A stretch of 64,000 bases of DNA from Lycium barbarum (taxonomy: Eukaryota > Streptophyta > Magnoliopsida > Solanales > Solanaceae): assembly GCF_019175385.1 (NCBI RefSeq), contig NC_083341.1, positions 22,452,203 through 22,516,202 of the forward strand, given 5' to 3'. The stretch's first letter is position 1. The number at the start of each line of letters is the position of its first letter. A program made the position numbers and the translations under genes. Below are positions 29,791-42,284 of the stretch, piece by piece. A model generated the notes under the pieces. It was given only the letters and a program-made list of their open reading frames with translations. It was not told where the DNA came from and did no database searches.

Positions 29791-32339
29791 TAAGAAAAAT
29801 GTGGTAAAAAAACCAATTCGTAGACTCCCAAATAGTAATAGGTTCACATAAATTGAAATAGAGGAATATGTACTACTATGTTTGAACAAACTTTTAATAA
29901 GGGTGTATTTGGTAAGAAAGAAAATGTTTTTCTTGAAAAATATTTTCTTGGAAATAATTTCTTTTTAAAAAACTAAGTGAATTTCTTACTTATTTTTTTT
30001 TTGTATTTAGTACGCTAGTAAAAAATATTTAGATATATAATTTAGACAAATATTATGGAGGTGGTCGTGGGGTTGGGTGGCGTGGGGGTGGGGTTGGGCT
30101 GGGTGGTGGGATTGGGGTAGGTAGGTGGGGTGATGGGGGCTGGTGAGATGAGAATGAGTTGAATTTGAGAGTGGGGAAAAGACAATCAATATATATATTT
30201 ATTTTTTGTTAAACTATGGGAAGGTAGTGTATATTATATTCCCGCAAAAACTTGCAAAAAGGGGGGCTAAACCTGACCTTGGAATACAACACTTGACTGA
30301 AACAACCAATCCAGTCAATGTGCAAAAAGAGTAGGATTTATTTTCGAAGAAGAACCTACTCCACCTATACTACAGTGTGAAATGCCATTTGTAGGACTCG
30401 TTCCCTTACACCTTTACTTCTATTGGGAAAATCATTTTCTCATTTTTAAAAAATTTATTTTTTTTAAAAAAATATATTTTAAAAATTTTGACCAACCGAA
30501 CATAAAAAAATTGGAAAACTCCATATCGTGCACACACTAGATTTACAATTTATTTTGTAAAATGTTTTTGGTTAGAAGTGTTTTTGGATAATAGCATTTT
30601 ATGTTTAGTTAAATATTTTAAAAATATTTTGTCAATATTAGAGCAATAATATATAATTGATCAAGTATCTAAAAGTGTTTTAGGAAAAATTATTTATTTT
30701 CAATTTCTTTCTGATGTTACTCAAGACCACTTTATTTTACTTCTAAAACTTTTGTCAAAAATCTCAACTTTCTAAAACAACACCTTTTTAAAAAGGTAAA
30801 ATTAAACTTCCTAATTGGCTAATAGTTTACGTCATGAGCTTATTATCAAAATCCTTCGTATATATCTCTCATTTACGGGTTAGCCTTTACACTTCAACGT
30901 TTTTCAATTTAGAAGAATTGCTACTTTGGTATTCGTCCACTTTAGAAGAATTGGTGTATGTCATACACCAATAACATCCTAACATGTATTCTTAATTTAG
31001 AAAAATTATTTAAAATCTTCTATCTCTCTTCTCGTTAAGAATATACTTAAATAAATAAAGTATACTCTCTCATAGCGTAAGCTTTTAAATGAGATGATCA
31101 CACACTTCAATACTTTTCTAACACATCTCCCATGAGTTCATTCATAAGAAATACCTAGAACCGCCACCGTTTGGTTTTTAAACATAAAAGCAGGAGCCCA
31201 AGTCGACGAAGTCCCAAGTTTCCGACTCCAAATTTATAACTAACAAAAGAAAATTAGGACCGAGAACTCCAAACCATAAAAGGAAGATTGAATCGACCAA
31301 GGAACCACCAATAAATCTATATTAAATTACTAGAAAATCCCACCCAAAAAGCACTTCATCACCATTTGTAGATTGTGATTAAATTGGGGATGACTTGAAG
31401 GACAGACGGAGTCAAGTTTGAGCTTCAAAGCAAAAGTAAGTTAAGGCGTACTTATTAAAAGAGGATTTTTAGTAAAACGTACACCTCCGTGCTGAAATAT
31501 CTAAACGATCACTTAGATCAAGTGCTTGTGGCCTGTGGGAGCAAAAGAGTCTCTAGTTCATTCACATGTTTATGCCTGATTTAAAGCAAAAAAATAATAG
31601 AAATACATGTGATATATACTGCCTTATGTGGTATTTGGCTTTGTTTTCAGAAATATATATAATATATGTTCATGAGCTTCACTACTTGTTATGTCCAATT
31701 GCTTGTAATATTGATGCTCAGTTCATGTTCAGCTACTGGTCTGATCACATTCAGCCTCAAAAGGGAGAGCTCGCCGACCTCTACTTGCGTGAGTGCCACG
31801 AAATCAGGGTTAGCTACCACGCTCGTAGGAGGTATTGTTTGTTGGAGAGATAGACCGATACTTCTCTATGTGTGTTGCTAGACCTCACGTACACAACATT
31901 ACTGTGTGTAACTCTTCTCAGAAAAGTATTTTTTAAGATAACATTATTTTTAGCTTCAACTTCAGCTATCAGCTTATATTCTTAGTTTTAAGCTTAAATC
32001 AATTTTCAAGTTTTGAATTTTTTACATGCTTACTTGTTAAGTGTACATTCATGTTTATTTAATGTTTTGTCCCCGAAAGTTTTGCTCCTGAGGTAGTATA
32101 TGAGATTTATTAGATATCCTATCGGTGGTATGAAGGCTTGCTCTCATATTCTTGCATGCAGATATGGTTGATTACGTTCCTGAAATAATTACCAGCTAGA
32201 GCAAACCCCATCTCAGGTTAGCTTTGCGCTTCTGCCATTTTCTACTGTGGGAGTTCAGTCTTTACTATTTATTTACACTTTTTAGTACCTTGGGGAATGC
32301 CGCGAGAACAGTCATATTCTTATAAGCTCATGACTTAGC
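29791..32339. other. Intergenic stretch with decayed repeats
   Basis: 29899-30000 starts 'gggtgtatttggtaagaaag', the end of a MITE-like family whose other end occurs near 44020-44068 ('cataccaaacacaccctt'). A G-rich tract lies at 30057-30180. From 31400 to 32300 the composition is more gene-like, but I recognise no protein; the overlapping frames at 31566-31881 look like chance or a decayed LTR. No confident gene. Confidence 0.4.
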
Positions 32340-32353
32340 CTAGTGGGTATTAT

Positions 32354-33616
32354 GGACGACGACGACGACGACAACAACAACAACGTATCCAGTGCAATCT
32401 CACAATGTGGGGTCTGGGGAGGGTAAAATATACGCAGACTAGGGGTGTACAAAGCAAACCGACAAACCGCACCAAACCGATAAACCGAGTCAAACTGAGA
32501 AAAAAATCCTACTAATGGTTTGGTTTGACTTGGTTTGGTGTTGAAAAAAAAAACCGACCATAATTGATTTGGTTTGGTTTTAGCTAAAAAAAGTCAAACC
32601 GAACCAAACCGACCCGACATTACATGTATTCGATTTTTAAAATATTTTATACATAAAAATATTTATTTGTAATGTAATTTGTAAATATTTTCATAGTTTT
32701 TTATCTTTTATCATATTATTTTAAGCTTGAACTTAGAATTTTGAATGCCAATAAGTTTTATATCCCATGGATGTTAGTAACTCAAATAAAGTCCAAACCA
32801 AAACCAACTCAACACTAATACTAACAAAAGAAATCCAATTCTAACACTAGGAATGAGAGAAATGTTGGATATCTATTCTTTAGTTTTGCATAATTGGTTT
32901 AGAGCGTAAAAATACATAGCTTAATTTTTTTCTTTGTCATGTAATTAATACTTATTAGCCGTACTTATTTTAGCATAACTTAGTATTTAGATTAAAGTCA
33001 TTTTCTTTGTGGCTTATTAATTAACAATACTTATTTTAACCGATTTTATTATCTTTTTTGTTGAATATTCTAATACGATGTCATCACCCATCTCACATTT
33101 TGCGTTATTTTCTTAAGAAACACCTTAGTTATATAGTTGTATCTTACCAGAACTAAAGAAATATTTGAAGTAAAAGTCATATGTTTTGTACGAAGACTTT
33201 TCCGGAAAAAAACCTGAAAAAATCAAATAACCCGAGAAAACCCGAAGTTGAAAAACCCGAATTTTATTGGTTTGGTTTATAAATTTAAAAACCCGATGCA
33301 TTTGGTTTGGTTTGGTATTTAAATAATCCGAACCAACCCGGTCCATGTACACCCCTAACGCAGACCTTACCCCTACAATGTAGGGAGACTGTTTCTGAAA
33401 GACCCTCAGCTCAAGAGAAAGCATGGCAAAAAGGGTCAGATAAGGACAAGTAATTCAAAGCAGTATGGAAATGAAATAGAGCAAGATCAAAGACCAAGAT
33501 AAACAATCTGAAAAAAGAATAGATAAATAAAATACTCGACGTACAAGACATAACAGATAGTAGCAGAAAATCAAGGACAAGAAACTATAGGGAAAAACTG
33601 AGAATACTAAGTAGAA
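32354..33616 (-). mobile_element. TTG-tailed retroelement (SINE or RTE 3' part), split by hAT
   Basis: A 14-bp target duplication, 'ctagtgggtattat', at 32340-32353 and 33617-33630. On the minus strand the 3' end reads 'gtaaggtctgcg...ccccagaccccaca' and then a TTG/TCG-repeat tail, the known signature of Solanaceae TS-type SINEs and the RTE LINEs that share their tail. Without the nested hAT element and its duplication it is about 340 bp. The 5' region (33400-33616) has no clear A/B boxes, so a truncated RTE LINE is equally possible. Confidence 0.88.
32440..33357. mobile_element. hAT non-autonomous element with 8-bp duplication
   Basis: Terminal inverted repeat TAGGGGTGTACA; perfect 8-bp target duplication, 'acgcagac', at 32432-32439 and 33358-33365. 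The 918-bp interior is full of 'ggtttggttt'/'aaaccaaacc' subterminal repeats, as usual for hAT transposase binding. No transposase coding. It splits the TTG-tailed element. Confidence 0.96.
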
Positions 33617-33630
33617 CTAGTGGGTATTAT

Positions 33631-34585
33631 CGATGCAGTTTTAATTTTAGTATTCAGTTCCAGGATCGATTGATTACTTATTACTAATTACGTCGACATT
33701 TCTATTAAATCAGAGAGTGAGAGCACAAGCACGTAGATACAAGGGTTTGCTCGACAGTTAGTTAGTGTCGGGTGCTAATCACGTCTCACCCCAATTTCAG
33801 GGCGTGACATGCTATTTCACAACCATACCATATTCAAAACAAGCGTTTAAGGAAGATCTTAACTTACCTAAAATTCGAACATGAAAAGTGCTCTGTTTAT
33901 GGAAGTACATTTACAAATTTGAGATCCAAATCATCTCATGGAGATTTGGGACATTCACTCATTAGTTCATAGGATGAATCTTTAAATTTGTATTAGTGTA
34001 GGTGAAAAATGACAACTTGAGATTTATTCTCTTGGATCAATTTCAAAACAATAATTCAATAACATAAAATTTAACTAGGATGTTATTATTGCGTCGGGAG
34101 ACCTTATCCACGGAGAGGACAATCAACTATACATGGTCTCGAAGGAGAGATTACTGAGGAAGTCTCTCAAAGAAAAATGACTTTTTCGTGACAATTTCTA
34201 TTAGTCAAGTGACGTTGTGAATAATCAGCTCGGTCTCATAGTATACAATAATATTTTATAATCTTTGTTAACACATTTTATGGAAAGAATTTAGTTCTTG
34301 AAATTGCCATGCAATTACAACTAGCTCAAAGTAACAGCAGATGTTAGCAGGAAATGTGATGGAGTTGTTAAAGTCTCCATATAGACAACTCATTCCCACT
34401 AGTTGTGCATTATTTCATGTATCAATGTCGTAAAAAGAAAAAAAATGCTGTAAAAAAGAAGCTTCTTTCAAATTACAGATCATATAATGCCATCTAAATC
34501 TCATATTTTAGCATTTGGAATGATAAAGTTTTCCAGAATAAAAAGCTACTACCTTGTTTGCTTTTTGAAAACCAAATTTGTTAAC
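33631..34585. other. Intergenic stretch, no gene recognised
   Basis: AT-rich. A short stretch near 33700-33810 ('gtgtcgggtgctaatcacg...agggcgtgacatg') resembles a retroelement LTR fragment, but neither border nor duplication is visible. Confidence 0.4.
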
Positions 34586-34594
34586 AAAAACAAG

Positions 34595-34940
34595 GGAAAA
34601 GGGTCAAATATACCCCTCTACTTTGGAAAAAGGGTTAAAAATATCCTCCGAACTTATTTTGGGTAAAAAATACCCCTCCCATCCTTAAAGTTTTCAAATA
34701 TAACTCTATGTGTTGGGGGAATAAGGGGATCTTATGAGTTATTATTTAGTTGGGTCAGGTTTAAATGATGAAGTGGGTTTAACAAATGATTTCGGGTCAT
34801 TTTGGGGGATAATTTCCGTCAAGACAGGGGTATATTTGAAAACTTTAAGGATGAAAGGGGTATTTTTGACCCAAAATAAGTTCGGAGGATATTTTTAACC
34901 TTTTTTTCAAAGTAGAGGGGTATTTTTGACCATTTTCGCT
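34595..34940. mobile_element. Mutator-like foldback MITE
   Basis: A perfect 9-bp target duplication, 'aaaaacaag', at 34586-34594 and 34941-34949. Ends 'ggaaaagggtcaaatatacc' and, reversed, 'agcgaaaatggtcaaaaat'; arms of about 130 bp include 'tacccctctactttg' and 'tcctccgaacttattttggg'. It is a relative of the element at 15980 in layout but differs in sequence. Confidence 0.94.
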
Positions 34941-35260
34941 AAAAACAAGTTAAAAGGTTTTGGTAAAGAAACACAAAAGACCTTTTTTAAAGTTAATTTT
35001 CGAAAATAACTACTTGTTCCAACGATATTTCCTTGCCAAATACTTTTGAACGTTCTTTTCGCCAAAAAAGAATATTCAAAGTGATCTGCGCATAGTTTCT
35101 CAATATTTAGCATTACAGTATAGTTTTGTTTCATCACTAAGAATACATCATAAGTAAAACAAGATCGTATATTTTGCAACTCAAATTGCAAGGTCATACT
35201 TATCTACATCCGATATTTATCAAAGGATGCAAAATACGAAATATACCTTGTTGCATCCTC

Positions 35261-35408
35261 TCTACCTCCCAAGTAATCTAGTGATGAAGAATACGAAAGA
35301 CACCTTTTGCATCCCCTCTACCTCCTAAGATAGGGGTAACGTCTGCGTACACTCTATCTTCCCCAGACCCCATTTGTGGGGTTACACTTGGTATGTTGTT
35401 GTTTGTTG
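35261..35408 (+). mobile_element. 5'-truncated TTG-tailed retroelement
   Basis: A 17-bp target duplication, 'taccttgttgcatcctc', at 35244-35260 and 35409-35425. The insert carries 'ataggggtaacgtctgcgta', 'ccccagacccca' and the tail 'atgttgttgtttgttg'. About 148 bp of 3' sequence only, consistent with incomplete reverse transcription. Confidence 0.93.
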
Positions 35409-35505
35409 TACCTTGTTGCATCCTCAAAAAAAAAAAATAGTAATACTTTTTTCGATTGAAAATTTGTTGCAATCTCAATTGATCACAACTAGTGCATAGT
35501 TTTAT

Positions 35506-35820
35506 TCAATAGTCATCTTAATCATAAACTGGATCAGAGTCACATCCTCCTACCTCGGCGATATGTATCCTCGCCATATTATCAACTGCTTCTTCATAAA
35601 TTTCCTCTGTTTCATGACCGGTTTTCCTGCTCTGAACTAGTAACTTAATCGTGTGCATCAACCACATATTCAATAGTCATCTTAATCATAAACTGGATCA
35701 CAGTCACATCCTCCTACCTCGGCGATATGTATCCTCGCCATATTATCAATTGCTTCTTCATAAATTTCCTCTGTTTCATGACCGATTTTCCTGCTCTGAA
35801 CGAGTAACTTACCGTGTGCA
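35506..35820 (-). pseudogene. Two tandem copies of the BRF1-like minigene tail exon
   Basis: A unit of about 166 bp is repeated (35506-35671 and 35672-35835). On the minus strand each reads 'EIYEEAVDNMARIHIAEV' (first copy; the second has Ile for the Val in EEAV) and ends 'DPVYD' before TAA. They are homologous to the last exon of the minigene at 45085 and to the copy at 43550. No upstream exons were found next to them and the acceptor is not conserved, so they are non-coding remnants. Confidence 0.75.
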
Positions 35821-36096
35821 TCAACCACATTTTCACTTTTCATTTGGTTCGTGGGATCACCTGCACGGTTAGCAAATTCAAGTGTTATGAGCCCTTATAA
35901 ACAACGATGATAAGTGGAAAAAAAATGAAGTGGTTTAATCAATTAAAGGTTCTCTAGTTCAAATTGCTATGAATTAGAGTATTTTCAATGTTTCTTACTC
36001 CATTCCAATTTTTGTGACACTTTTCACTTATCAAGAGTCAGTCGGACTAATATTTGAAGCTAAGTTGGATTAGATCAACTCAATATTTTATAATTA

Positions 36097-36339
36097 CTCC
36101 CTCCATTTTAATTTGTTTGTCTGGTTTTGACTTGGAATTTCATAAAGTAAAGAAGATTTTTGAATCCTGTGGTCTTAAATTAAAGATATGTATAATGTAC
36201 CAAAATATTTTTTATTCTTGTGATTTTAAATATGCCATGTAGAAAGTTAGAATTAGAGGATTGTCAAAAAAAGAAAGATGCGTTCTTTTCTAAATGGACT
36301 AAAAAGAAAAGTAACACAAATAAATTGAAACAGAGGGAG
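36097..36339. mobile_element. Stowaway-type MITE
   Basis: After TA at 36095-36096; ends 'ctccctccattttaatttg' and, reversed, 'ctccctctgtttcaattta'. The right flank is CA, so one duplication base has mutated. Confidence 0.8.
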
Positions 36340-37035
36340 CAAAAGTTGGATGTTCAAAAACTCTTTGGAAACAACATCTCTACCTCCCAAGGTAGGGGTA
36401 AGGTCTGCGTGCACTCTACCACTACTAAAAAATTGTCAAAAACCGACGGCCCTCGTCGGTTTTTTCATTGAAACCGACGGGAAACCGACCCATCACGATT
36501 CGTCGATTTTAATAGCGTCGCTTTTTGAAAACCGACGGACTGCGCCGGTTTTTTGCGACGGACTGCGTCGCTTATGCGGTCCATCGGTTTTTCATCCAAT
36601 AATAAAAAATAAATAAAAAAACTGACGGACTGCGTCAGTTTTTTTAATTGTTTTTTTTTTAATTTAAAAAGAAATAATATAAATTTTATAGAAAAACTGA
36701 CAAACTGCGTTGGTTTTCCGTCGGTTTTCTGGAAAATTTCTTGCATGCAATTGCTACATTTTCTGCAGCCACACCTGCACAAAACCGATACAAAAACCAG
36801 CACCCAAACCTGCTCAAAACCAGCACTAAAATGCTCCAAATCAATTCTAAAAGAGCTACAACACATAAAATCACCCTAAGTAACAATCAAACACATCAAA
36901 CACTATCTAAACACATCAAATACGATCTAAATAGACCTTCAAAGTTCAAAAATATTTAAATGTCCAACCAAAAGTACCATTAACTAGTTCTACATAGTTT
37001 TAACATAAGTCCATAAAGCATAAAACATAAGTCCA

Positions 37036-37281
37036 TTATGAAATCCAAACTAAAACATATATCCCACGACTATATAAATGAACCCTAATCGCTTCCGGTT
37101 TCAAATACTTCTTACACCAGCAACGAGAACAAGCACATCTAATTACCCTTTCATTTTGAAAAGGGTGAAGTGACATTGCATGTGTGATAAACTTGTCAAC
37201 AAATTCATCATGTACACCCACACGATCACTATTATTTATATTATACATCCACATACGATTCATATACAAAAATATACCCAC
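37036..37281 (-). pseudogene. CACTA transposase-associated domain remnant
   Basis: Minus strand: 'WMYNINNSDRVGVHDEFVDK', then 'IRCACSRCWCKK', then 'VRVH'-like 'IRVHLYSRGI'. The order (aromatic start, 'F...', Cys-rich 'RCxCxxC', 'VxxHLxxxG') fits the Transpos_assoc domain (PF13963) found at the N-terminus of plant CACTA TnpD-type transposases. The usual tail 'YxxWxxHG' is incomplete and the catalytic domain is absent, so only the first ~80 residues remain. Confidence 0.8.
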
Positions 37282-37299
37282 AAATTATTGAGGCTATAG

Positions 37300-37776
37300 A
37301 AATATATTTTAACTTAAGAATTCTAACTTAAAATATAACTTAAGAAAACACAATCCCAACTAATTCTAACTTAGAATTCTCAATAACAATTCTAACTTTA
37401 ATAGCTTATGGATTCTAACTTTAATATAACTTTTAAAAGCAAAATCCCAACCAATTCGAACTTTGAATTCTCAATAACAATTCTAACTTTAATAACTTAT
37501 GGATTCTAACTTTAATTCTAAAAATTGAAAAGTAAATCTAGTCAAATAAAGTCTACATTTTAGTTTAGAGGTTATAGAAATATTATGACTTAATAATTCT
37601 AACTTTGAAAAGCACAATTACAACCAATTCTAACTTTGAATTCTCAACAACAATTTTAACTTTAATAACTTATGGATTCTATTTAATATAACTTGGAAAA
37701 GCACAATCTCAACCAATTCTAACTAAGCTAACACAAATACATTGACAATGAACATAAAAAATAACACAATCTCAAG

Positions 37777-37831
<55 letters not shown>

Positions 37832-38325
37832 AGTAAATTAGTCAAATAAAGTTTACATTTTTTCACAAATTCAACATCAATAATTTTTAAAAGCACAATT
37901 TCAACCAATTCTAACTTTGAACTCTCAATAACAATTCTAACTTTAATAACTTATGGATTCTAACTTTAATATAACTTTTAAAAGCACAATCCCAACCAAT
38001 TCTAACTTTGAATTCTCAGTAACAATTCTAACTTTAATAACTTACGGATTCTAACTTTAATTCTAAAAATTGAAAAGTAAATCTAGTCAAATAAAGTCTA
38101 CATTTTAGTTTAGAGGTTACAGAAATATTATGACTTAACAATTCTAACTTCGAAAAGCACAATCACAACCAATCCTAACTTTGAATTCTTAATAACAATT
38201 CTAACTTTAATAATTTGTGGATTCTAACTTTAATATAACTTGGAAAAGCACAATCCCAACCAATGTAACTAAGCTAACACAAATACATTGACAATGAACA
38301 TAAAAAATAGCACAATCTCAAGCAA

Positions 38326-38389
<64 letters not shown>

Positions 38390-38934
38390 AGTAAACTAGT
38401 CAAATAAAGTTTACATTTTTTCGCAAATTCAACATCAATAATTTAAGAAAGCACAATACCAATAAATTCTAACTTTCAATTCTCAATAACAATTCTAACT
38501 TTAATAACTTATGGATTCTAACTTCAATATAACTTTGACAAGCACAATCTCAACCAATTCTAAAAATTGAAAAGTAAATCTAGCCAAATAAAGTCTACAT
38601 TTTATTTTTGAGGTTATAGAAATATTATAACTTAACATTCTAACCTTGAAAAGCACAATCCAACCAATTCTAACTTTGAATTCTCAATAACAATTCTAAC
38701 TTTAATAACTTATGGATTCTAACTTTAATATAACTTTGAAAAGCACAATCCCAACCAATTCTAAAAATTGAAAAGTAAATCTAGTCAAATAAAGTCTACA
38801 CTTTAGTTTTGAGGTTATAGAAATACTACAACTTAACAATTCTAACTTTGAAAAGCACAATCTCAACCAATTCTAATTTTGAATGCTCAATAAAAATTCT
38901 ACTAACTTATGGATTCTAACAAATAGCACAATCC

Positions 38935-38965
<31 letters not shown>

Positions 38966-39160
38966 AAAAAAAAACTAGTCAAATAAGGTATACATTTTTG
39001 CACGAATTCAATATCAATAATATTACAAACAATGATAACTAAGCTAACACAAATACATTGATAATGAACATAAAATATAGCACAATCTCAAGCAAAAAAA
39101 AATGAAAAGTAAACTAGTCAAATAAAGTTTACATTTTTTCACAAATTCAGCATTAATAAC
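37300..39160. repeat. Complex tandem repeat inside CACTA
   Basis: Recurring words 'aaaagcacaatcccaaccaa', 'ttctaactttgaattctcaa', 'aacttatggattctaacttt' and 'aagtaaatctagtcaaataa' in nested short and long periods (about 120 bp and about 500 bp higher-order). It includes TA tracts at 37778-37827 and 38329-38384. No coding potential. Confidence 0.9.
38933..38974. repeat. Poly(C)23-poly(A)19 run
   Basis: 23 C followed directly by 19 A within the CACTA repeat block. Either a true homopolymer junction or an assembly/sequencing boundary. A second poly(C) run of about 20 bases is at 51734-51753. Confidence 0.9.
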
Positions 39161-40454
39161 ATTACAAATGATGTTTAACAAAGCTAAATAGACTAACATT
39201 AGGCCTAAAATCTACAAATAAAACTAAGATTGAAAGAATTTTAAAAGCCCTAATTTAAAAGAAACTACCTGGCGGCGGGTGGGCGGCGGCTAGCAGCAGG
39301 TGGCGGTCGTGGGCGGAGGGGGCTGGGTGGCGGGTTAGGGTTTTTTTATTTTAGAGAGAAATGGGTATTTTTTTGGGGAAGATGGCAAATGATATGCCAA
39401 ACCCGTTTCTATCATATTGTTAAAAAAAAAAAAAAAACCGACGCGGTCCGTCGATTTTTTTAAAATGTTACCAACCTTTGACCAAAAAAATAAATTAATT
39501 AAAAACCGACGTACTACCGTCGGTTTCTTTAAAAAAAAATCGTTTATTAATATTTTAAAAAACAAAATGAATTATAAATTATTTAATATATTTTTAAAAA
39601 TAAAACTGACGTTGTCCATCGGTTTTTAATTAATTAATTTTTTTAATAAATCCGACGTGGGACGTCGGTTTTTGTAAAAAAAATTGGCAGAAATATAATT
39701 TCAAAATTCTACGGAAAAAAATAAAAAAAAAATAGAAATACACAAAATCGACGCACTGCGTCGGTTTTTCAAAGTGACGCAGTCGGTCGGTTTTTTGTCC
39801 GTCGAATTTTGGTAGTCTTTTAGTAGTGTACCTCCCTAAACCCACTTGTGGAATTACAATGGACATGTTGTTGTTGTGGAACAACTCTACGGAAATTACT
39901 AAACGTTGCAATTCTTCTCATGTCAATATGAAAAAAAAAAATACATTTTAGAATATTGGTTAAAGTTAATAGTTTGAATCTCGAGAAGTGAAAAGTATCA
40001 TATAAATTGGGACAAATAAAACAATATTCGGCCACCTTAAAGCGCCAATGGATGAGTATGGAAACATTTGGTTGAAAAATAATAATCAAGGGAAAGAAGC
40101 AAGAAGAATAAAAGGGCTAAAATCACGAAGAAGGAGCTATAGTATTTTCATAAATTTTATGTCTCTTTCTATTTATTCCTCATCTGCTAAGTAATCATAC
40201 TTGCTTCTGCTATTGGGAACCCAAAAACTTCCAGAAATGGGACAAAGAGAAAACGCTACACTCATAACAAATTAACAACAAAGACATTCCAAGAAAGATA
40301 ATACAACATCATGGATTCACTATTTACAGATTTCCATGATTGTGTACACTGCGTATATAAAGTACAAAAAGATATATGAATAATCTACTATGAAAAACTA
40401 ACACCATGAACAAATAAGTTCAAATAACTTTTCCTCTTTAACTAAGTTGGTAAA

Positions 40455-40616
40455 AGAAACTTCACCGATCAACTTGTATGTATTGGTCTTATATTTCACT
40501 CAATTTGGACCGACAACAAAAAATTTCATGGTATACAATTCCAACTCATTTATTTTTGCTCTGAACATACGGATAACCGACCTCTCCACAGTTGTATGGA
40601 TATATACGATCTCCCT
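40455..40616 (-). pseudogene. RPA70-like OB-fold (DUF223) fragment, left arm
   Basis: Minus strand: 'GDRIYIHTTVERSVIRMF' then 'KINELELYTMKFFVVGPN', a TGA, then 'VKYKTNTYKLIGEVSF'. This matches the OB-fold of plant RPA 70-kDa-like and Helitron-associated DUF223 proteins ('RIHATI...F...I.EG.vY.i.nF.V...y+.t.h+'), which bind single-stranded DNA. It starts just after an intron-like acceptor ('tttgtag'). One in-frame stop; no complete gene. Confidence 0.72.
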
Positions 40617-42284
40617 ACAAACAATTCCAATATATATTATATCGCTAGGAGGATAGTCTGAAGATGTAGAACTAATTTTAATAGGACGATACACATACCT
40701 TCTCATCTTGCAATAACATCTCCATTGGAAATGGATGATATGGGTTTTAGCTATCTGGTTACATCCATAATCGCGTGACACAAACCTTCAAACACCACGT
40801 CATCTTTGTTCCCGATATCTCTCACTGGTAAAATAAGTTTTCAAAGTCATTTTTAAGGAAGTAATGGCTTCAACCTAGTAACTGATTCTATATGATGCAT
40901 ACCCAAGAGGTTCATATTGTATCATAGGGTTAAAATTCGAATATATAGTATTCTAAGTAGATTTTACTTTGGAAGGGCTCTTGCGCACAATATTATTTTA
41001 CTATATGTGTGCTTGATTGTTAATCAATTATTCACTTCCATAGTCACAATTAATATTTGTCTTCAAAATTTAAGCAAAGTAATATTAATAAACGAGCTAA
41101 ATAATGTGCAAATCCTATTAACTTTGGATGTAAGACACGCATAATTTTAATTTCCTTATATAGCAATACTTAGAAGACTTTGTTTGGCAATAGAAACATT
41201 CTAATTACTATGTGACTAACTTTGTATAATATAAAGCTGATTGAAAATTTACATCAATTTTCTTTTAGAAATTTTCATAATTCTCATTGCAGTATATCAT
41301 TTCAATTACGGTATCTTCGAATATTAAAAAAATTGTCATAATTCTCATTCGAATTCAATTTTTTTGTTCACTTTTAGTTTAAATTAAATGTGATAATTGG
41401 TTAATAAAAAGATACCATTGAGTTTGAATTGGCCTTTAATTACGGTATTGCTGAGGTTTAAAAGCACGCTAAGTATGATAATTGGTTAATAGAAGGGAAA
41501 TTCAAACTCAATGGTATCTTTTATTAACCAATTATCACATTTAATTTAAACTAAAAGTGGAAGAAAAAATTGAATTCAAATGAGAATTATGACAGATTTT
41601 TAATATTTGAAGGTACCGTAATTGAAATGATATACCGTAATGACTTCCTATTTGTTAAATACATGAAATAATTTTAAAGAATAATTGCATTCTTAAAGTA
41701 AAACTGCTGTAAAATTTCAATCAACGTTATATTACACACAGTTAAGTCACATAGTAATTAGCATGATTCTATTGCCAAACAAAGGCTTCTAAGTATTGCT
41801 ATATAAGGAATTTAAAATTATGCGTGTCTAAGATCCAAAGTTAATAGGATATTGCATATTATCTAGCTCGTTTATTATTATTATTACTTTGTTCAGATTT
41901 TGAAGACAAATAAGAATTGTGACTATGGAAGTGAATAATTGATTAACAATCAGGCACGTATATGATAAAATAATATTGTGAGCAGGAACCCTTCAAAACA
42001 AAATCTACTTAAAATACTATATAATCGGATTCTAATCCTATAATACGATATGAACCTTCCACGTATACATCATATAGAATCAATTAATAGGTTGGAGCCA
42101 TTACTTCCTTAAAAAATAACTCCGAAAATGTATTTTACTAGTGAGATATCCGGAACAAAGATGATGTGATGTTTGAAGGTTCGTATTACTGCAGGATGAG
42201 AAGGTATTTGTACTTCCTATTAAAATTAGTACTACATATTAGACTATCCTCCTAGCGATATAATATCTATTGAAATTGTTTGTA

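Larger units (their letters stand above)
36420..39828 (-). mobile_element. Non-autonomous CACTA (EnSpm) transposon
   Basis: Terminal inverted repeats CACTACTAAAA...TTTTAGTAGTG; 3-bp target duplication TAC at 36417-36419 and 39829-39831; 3,409 bp. Subterminal arrays of 'accgacgg'/'ccgtcggtttt' at both ends (36440-36725 and 39430-39805) are typical binding sites for the CACTA transposase partner. Most of the interior is a tandem repeat, and only a remnant of the transposase gene is left. Strand is given from that remnant. Confidence 0.97.
36375..39885 (+). mobile_element. TTG-tailed retroelement fragment split by CACTA
   Basis: Left part 36378-36419 ('aggtaggggtaaggtctgcg'), right part from 39829 ('ctccctaaacccacttgtgg...atgttgttgttgtgg'). 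The parts join in register once the CACTA element and one TAC are removed. A weak duplication resembling 'ggaaacaacatctcta' may flank it. Confidence 0.85.

Noticed and set aside
31566..31881. Two overlapping plus-strand frames of 95 and 71 aa
   Set aside because: Different frames over the same bases, no recognisable domain, no splice or start context. Left as unassigned sequence.
36350..36886. Cluster of overlapping frames at the CACTA left end
   Set aside because: They follow the subterminal 'accgacgg' inverted repeats and occur on both strands; no transposase similarity.
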